64,000 bases of DNA from Parasponia andersonii (lineage: Eukaryota; Streptophyta; Magnoliopsida; Rosales; Cannabaceae), in the NCBI GenBank assembly GCA_002914805.1, contig JXTB01000069.1, forward strand, positions 913,308 to 977,307, written 5' to 3'. The position numbers and the translations under genes were made by a program. The first letter of the stretch is position 1; each line of letters starts with the position of its first letter. The notes under the pieces were generated by a model, which was not told where the DNA came from, made no database searches, and worked only from the letters and a program-made list of their open reading frames with translations. Shown here piece after piece: positions 59,804-64,000 of this stretch.

Positions 59804-59899
59804 CTTTCAGTGTTGCAAACTTTGATCACGGTGGCATCAGTTGATGCTGCCAATATTGAATAAATATTGCGGCCAATTAAGCCGCATATATTGACTACA
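59745..59899 (-). repeat. 5' LTR remnant of copia A
   Basis: About 155 bp matching the start of the 3' LTR, then gag directly. The rest of the LTR, the primer site and the leader are missing. Confidence 0.6.
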
Positions 59900-59904
59900 T
59901 GATC

Positions 59905-60934
59905 CAATTATGAAATTACAGCAATTAATGCGATAAAGTTTCCTGCAGGTGCTTCATAGTCAATGTTTTGCTCCTTATCTTCACTCTATGTTGCATTTAT
60001 GGCTTTCTCCAACTTTTTTTTTTTCGTAGGTTGCACACTTACAACGAATGTGCTCATAGCCTTCACATTCCCGATATTGAATTCCTTCGAATTTTTTCTC
60101 TAACTCCATCTTTTTGTTGTTAGATGAGTTATAATTGGAATTCTTTATGGCATTTGTGTCACATCATTTGTAATTTTTTTTTTTTTTGGAATTTTGCGTA
60201 GCTTCTTGTGTGAGTACCACCAAGATTCTCTTCTCCTAAATCCCGTAGAACTTTGTCGATGTGTTCATCTTCACAATTGATGGCTTTAATAGGAATGCCT
60301 TTCCCCTCCTTTTGTGGCTTGAGATTCATCTCAAATGATTTTAGTATCACAATAAATTCTTCTACCATCATCTTGTCAACATCCTTGCTCTCTTCTATTT
60401 CATGATGACTTTGGCTTGAATCTTTCGGGTCAAGATCTCAAAATCTTTTTTACAGGTTTTGGCTTCAAATATTTTCTACCTAGAGCAAGCTTGGAATAAA
60501 AATCAGCAATCATCTTGTCATCGTCATGCATTCTAAAAGATTTGAATAGTCAACATTTGCAATTTTAGATATTTGTACTGCAGTGGTTCCCTCATGGACA
60601 ACCTCAAGAATATCACATGCCTCTTTAGCAATATCACAATTAGAAATCAATTAAAATTGATTGGCATATACTGCATTGAATATAGCATATAACCCCTAAA
60701 GTTCAAGTTATTACAAAGATTTAAATCAACATTACTCTATTCCGATTCAGGTTTTATAATATCAACTCCATCTATGGTTACGATTGGAGGTGTCCAACAG
60801 TGCACTATTGATCTCCAAACATGTTCGTCTATGGCTGTTTGAAAAGACCTCATTCTTGCCCTCCAATAAGCATAATTATAACCATATAACATGGGAGGTG
60901 TAGCCACAGAACTACCTTCACTAATAAAATCCAT
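59905..60934 (-). pseudogene. Copia B gag, degraded
   Basis: The ATG at 60934 begins MDFISEGSSVATPPMLYGYN then YAYWRARMRSF and HCWTPPIVTIDG, the standard N-terminus of a plant copia gag. Further on are EEFIVILKSFEMNLKPQKEG and a CCHC knuckle, CRECEGYEHIRCKC (C-x2-C-x4-H-x4-C). Stops and a poly-Lys slip occur. The frame is interrupted at 59905 by copia A. Confidence 0.85.
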
Positions 60935-60992
60935 GATAGAAAAAATAAATATTATTCAAAAATCCTAAAATCTCACTAAAGAATTTTAGTGA

Positions 60993-61009
60993 CCCGCTCA
61001 TGATACAAA
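60993..61009 (-). other. Primer binding site of copia B (initiator tRNA-Met type)
   Basis: The minus strand reads TTTGTATCATGAGCGGG, close to TGGTATCAGAGCCAGG, the complement of the plant initiator Met tRNA 3' end. It lies directly after the LTR and 60-70 bp before the gag start. Confidence 0.65.
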
Positions 61010-61765
61010 TTTAAAGACCAATTTAAAATTATTTCCGACTTTATTATAATGTTTGATTTATTTTTCCAAATAAACAAGCAAGTAAATAAGCAAGTAATAA
61101 AAGTATAGAACACCACAAATTTAAGTGTGTTTCAACATTTGTCTCCATGTGATCCAGTGTAGCCAATAAGAAATAAAACGATTACAATCAAATGGACTTA
61201 TTCAAATTAAAACTCCCTTCTAGTGGTTGACATCTAAGCTTTCTAATTTTGTTCTTCCAAACTTTTTCAATGGGCTTGACTAGCAAGCATCCTGTTGTCT
61301 TGACCGTTGCAAACCTCCCATCGGAACTGCTCACGAACTGTTGTTTGTCTTCTTTCTTGAACTTGGGGATTCCTCCTTACTTCAAGTGATATCTCTTGGA
61401 GATGTGAGGTGTAGTCAAAGAAAACTAAAGATCCTACTTAGTTTTTCAAACCAAAGGATACGGATGACTAAATATATCCTTCACTAATTAGTTCGGTATG
61501 CACATGCTCAAAAATAATTTACTAAGTTTTTGCAAAAGACTCAATATAAAAACTTGTTTAAACCTGAAATCAAAGCCTATAGAACTTGAGGAGCAAAAAC
61601 CATCATTCAATTGTGATGCATAGATGTGTTTATATATAAAAACATTTGGACGATTTGAGAATTAGTTTGGATAAATAGAAATATTAAAAAACCATTTTTA
61701 ATATTTAAAATCATGTCGAACACTTTATCTAAACTAAAGAGTCCTAAACATTTAGATTCTTAACA
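61010..61765 (-). repeat. 5' LTR of copia B
   Basis: It begins TGTTAAGAATCTAAATG at 61765 on the minus strand and ends just before the primer site. No second copy was found in the window, so the left border is inferred from the TG start and the right border from the primer site. Confidence 0.5.
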
Positions 61766-62298
61766 CTCTGATATCTGATATTGTCGTCATGACGGAACTG
61801 CATTGGTAAAAATCGACAACTAACGCATAAAAACCAAATTAAACCGTCAGTGGCGGAGCTATATCGTTTTTTCAACGGAGGAGAAAATAATTATTTATTT
61901 ATTTTTTATGCTTTTTTTGATATTGGGGTGGGAGAATTGATTTCTAAACCTACGTAAGAGATAGGTATGATTACGAATCAGATATTTTTTTAATACACTA
62001 ATAATACCAAAAAATAATTTAAATATAATAATATCTCCAAATAACTACATAATATGCTCGATGAATTTTCATATCTTAAAAGAACTATACATAATCTCAT
62101 TGTGATTATTGTATTATTAAAATTGAAATTTTTAGATTTATGAAATCTTTATAAACATACAAACTACAAACTAATCAAAATTTTAATTAAAAAAGATAGT
62201 ACAAAGGATACGATATAACTATAACTTGTAGTTATATATATATATATATATATATATCTTGACTATCGTGTAAAGTTGGAGTCATCAAAAATAATAAA
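61766..62298. other. AT-rich spacer between two retroelements
   Basis: No gene recognised. It holds a TA microsatellite (62233-62257). Composition changes sharply at its right end. Confidence 0.5.
62233..62257. repeat. TA microsatellite
   Basis: About 12 TA units just before the composition change. Confidence 0.9.
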
Positions 62299-63322
62299 TG
62301 TTGGATCGGTTTCTCACCAGCCGTCCACATGTCTTTGAACCGCTGATGATGTGTCCTCCAACTATCCACGTGTCCTTGCTATTCCAAAGTGCTCTGAATT
62401 TCAGGCAGGGTCGGAGAAGCGAGAGTGGCCACCTACAAAGACTCTCCGATGCTTAAGTCAGTGGTCTTTCTTTGATTCAGGAAAGCAAGGATTTAGTTCT
62501 ATATGAGTATATATTTGTTTTTTGCTCGTAAACTCTTAAATATCTCTTTTTATATGCGTACATGCCCCTCTCAGGAACGCATGGCTCATATATATATAGT
62601 CCTGACATTGTGAGTCACCCGGATCTCAATCTCAGGACTGAGTACCTTTTTCCATAAAGTTTTTCCCATAGGTCACAGGCCGAGATTACCGTGATTTCCT
62701 CTGTAACGCTGTAGCCTAGTTTCCGCCGCCTCCTATGGCTTGAGTATGTCAGGGGTGAGATTTGGACAAATCGTCGTTCTGTCAGGACAGCTTGCCCCTT
62801 ACGCACACCTACCCAAGATCGCATTAAATGCTCTGTCTAGGTCTGGAGTTGTGAGTTGCTTTCTATTGTATTCTGGTGGAAGACCCTTGGGGCTTCTGAT
62901 CCCCTAGCTGTCGAGGTAAGGGTCGGACTAGGCCGAGTCTATCTAAGGTCTGTGATGGGCTCGGCCCTAACCTCGGTCAGCCCAATGACCGATGTGATAT
63001 CACGTATGACCCGCGTGGTCTTCAGCTAATCACTCTCGACACGGGCCCCGTTTGTGACCTATTCTGCGGCTTAATTTTCCATGTGGTGTATGATTTGGGA
63101 ATGGGTCCCATAACTGCCCCCATTTCCCTACTTGATGGATTCATATCCGTCAAGTGGGGAAATCATTTATCCGTTCTCCCAATCTGGGAGATGCACGTGG
63201 CTCCCCCTTGCCGACGTAGAGGCACGCCATCCCATATCACGAAATTTTGTTGAAATTTTGAAGTTCCGACTGTTCGGTATTCTTTGCTCTCCCCTTTTCC
63301 AGAAAAACTCTTCGGCTCCCCC

Positions 63323-63332
63323 TTTATAAAAG
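63323..63332 (+). promoter_or_regulatory. TATA box of the gypsy-type element
   Basis: TTTATAAAAG lies 122 bp before the ORF start at 63454 in GC-balanced sequence, a plausible core promoter. Confidence 0.55.
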
Positions 63333-63453
63333 CCGTAATTATGCTCATTTGTCTCTTTATTAAAATCTTCAATTATTCTGGCCTCATAAAATCCTAGGGT
63401 TTCCGACTTCCTCCCTTCTAGAGACTTTTACTCTTTCAATCGTATCCAGAACA

Positions 63454-64000
63454 ATGGTTTCGGGTCAAGATCAAGAATTGTGCCCCATCATGGATTTGGA
63501 GTTGGATTCACTAAGGAGACAGCTCTGCCTCCCCGGTGGAGTGATGCTGCAAAGTGTCAAGGGCCCCGCGGATTGGTATCTTCATCCCTCTGCCCCTGAA
63601 GGCTCTATTATCTTAGGCACAAAACATCTGGAATAGCTGCGATTCCCTCTTCCTCCTCTGATCCACCAATTCTTCGCTTTGAAGGGGATCCATCTGATGC
63701 AGTTAAATGTAAACGGGGTCATGATTCTGATGGAGTTTTCTGCCCTGTTAGTTCTCTATAACTTGCATATCGACCTGGAGGTGGTTTTTTATGGTTACAA
63801 ACTCACCCTCATCCCCAAGAAGAGTTCCTACCCCACTTTTTACCTCCAACCGCTCCCGGGACATCACATCTTCTGGGGCTTGCCGAGGTCAGACAAGCAA
63901 TAGGACTCCCACACTAGGCTATACGCCGTTGGAGGGGCGTGGTGCTCCCCTTGGGTGAATGGCGAGCACTTCCAAATTCCCTCAGTTTTCCTCCAGAGTA
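63454..64000 (+). pseudogene. Gag-like protein of the plant 'putative gypsy type transposon' family, 3' partial, with stops
   Basis: The ATG at 63454 begins MVSGQDQELCPIMDLELDSL. The conserved part reads LPGGVMLQS, then ADWYLHPSAPEGSIILGTKHLE, a TAG at 63634, LRFPLPPLIHQFFALKGIHL, MQLNVNGVMILMEFSALLVL, FYLQPLPGHHIFWGLPRS and a second TAG at 63901, followed in frame by YAVGGAWCSPWV. The P-E-G, RFPLP-F-FF, N-W/V-ILI and G-SDK-W patterns fit the family. Both stops fall where Trp is usual, so a once open frame was probably lost by point mutation. Confidence 0.75.

Larger units (their letters stand above)
55124..59899 (-). mobile_element. Ty1/copia retrotransposon A, nested in copia B, degraded
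   Basis: The 4.8-kb element in minus orientation starts TGTAGTCAATATATG at 59899 and ends CTCCTAACA at 55124. Pentamers next to it are GATCA and TGTCA (3 of 5 alike), a decayed 5-bp target duplication. The 3' LTR is 55124-55644. Only the first ~155 bp of the 5' LTR remain, running straight into gag. The polypurine tract AAGTAGGAGAA lies just before the 3' LTR. Gag, pre-integrase, integrase, reverse transcriptase and RNase H pieces are in copia order. Confidence 0.85.
54720..61765 (-). mobile_element. Ty1/copia retrotransposon B (host of a nested element), degraded
   Basis: Read on the minus strand: a 5' LTR (61010-61765), a Met-initiator-tRNA-like primer site, a gag ORF from 60934 and a zinc knuckle near 60050-60100. 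Coding similarity is then interrupted at 59905 by a second copia element and resumes at 55118 with DNNFDSKPEDYISNVENIHD. Downstream of about 54720 the match fades into the inverted-repeat region and no 3' LTR was identified. The element is 3'-truncated or too decayed to follow. Confidence 0.7.
62299..64000 (+). mobile_element. 5' part of a large plant retroelement ('putative gypsy type'), continues beyond the window
   Basis: From TGTTGGATCGGTTTCTCACC at 62299 the DNA becomes near 50% GC, unlike the AT-rich surroundings. It contains a TATA box, a leader and a gag-like ORF of the plant putative-gypsy/Transposase_28 type. The first ~1 kb may be LTR. No primer binding site was recognised between it and the ORF, so the class is not certain. 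Confidence 0.6.

Overview
This is a plant nuclear window, almost certainly from a eudicot. It is very AT-rich, its genes have GT-AG introns of up to about 2.2 kb, and most of the DNA is decayed transposons of typical plant families: Ty1/copia, Ty3/gypsy-like, CACTA, Mutator-like and SINE. Only two intact-looking genes are present. The protein sequences look rosid-like, but the species cannot be fixed from the sequence alone.

Layout. Positions 1-6151 on the minus strand hold an NPR3/NPR4-type salicylic acid receptor/co-repressor gene whose last exon runs off the left edge. Intron 2 carries a probable solo gypsy LTR and intron 3 a 101-bp tandem duplication. The region upstream of its start (6737-6992) has an unusual cluster of TGACG motifs, the core bound by TGA bZIP factors, which are the known partners of NPR proteins. 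From 7 to 27 kb there is no host gene but many small mobile elements: a copia-type LTR, a 188-bp MITE with a perfect 9-bp target duplication, a 1.9-kb Pack-MULE (9-bp target duplication, TIRs of about 240 bp) carrying a broken hydroxypyruvate/glyoxylate reductase fragment, two copies of a foldback MITE family, a 2.35-kb non-autonomous CACTA-like element, and a tRNA-type SINE with an 11-bp target duplication.

Positions 27129-36963 are one complete but dead CACTA transposon with a 3-bp target duplication. It holds remnants of a TNP2-type transposase, a second TNP1/Transposase_24-like gene and a Ulp1/C48-type protease domain. It sits in a short tandem repeat, so the empty target site can be read from the flanks. 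Positions 41391-46106 on the plus strand encode a seven-exon, 1013-residue LIN/CERBERUS-family protein with no visible U-box or WD40 repeats.

From 48 to 61.8 kb the DNA is again retrotransposon debris. There is a minus-strand LTR copy, a large inverted repeat with arms of about 700 bp (52.9-54.5 kb), and a nested pair in which one copia element (55124-59899) has inserted into the gag-region coding sequence of another (about 54720-61765). From about 62.3 kb the base composition rises abruptly to near 50% GC. This marks the 5' part of a different element, with a TATA box and a broken gag-like ORF of the plant 'putative gypsy type transposon' family, which continues past the right edge.

The two host genes share no visible operon-like or pathway link. 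The NPR3/4 gene belongs to salicylate immunity signalling and the LIN-like gene to the ARM-repeat family known from root symbiosis. Everything else is mobile DNA and AT-rich spacer. No rRNA, convincing tRNA gene, CRISPR array or organellar sequence was seen.
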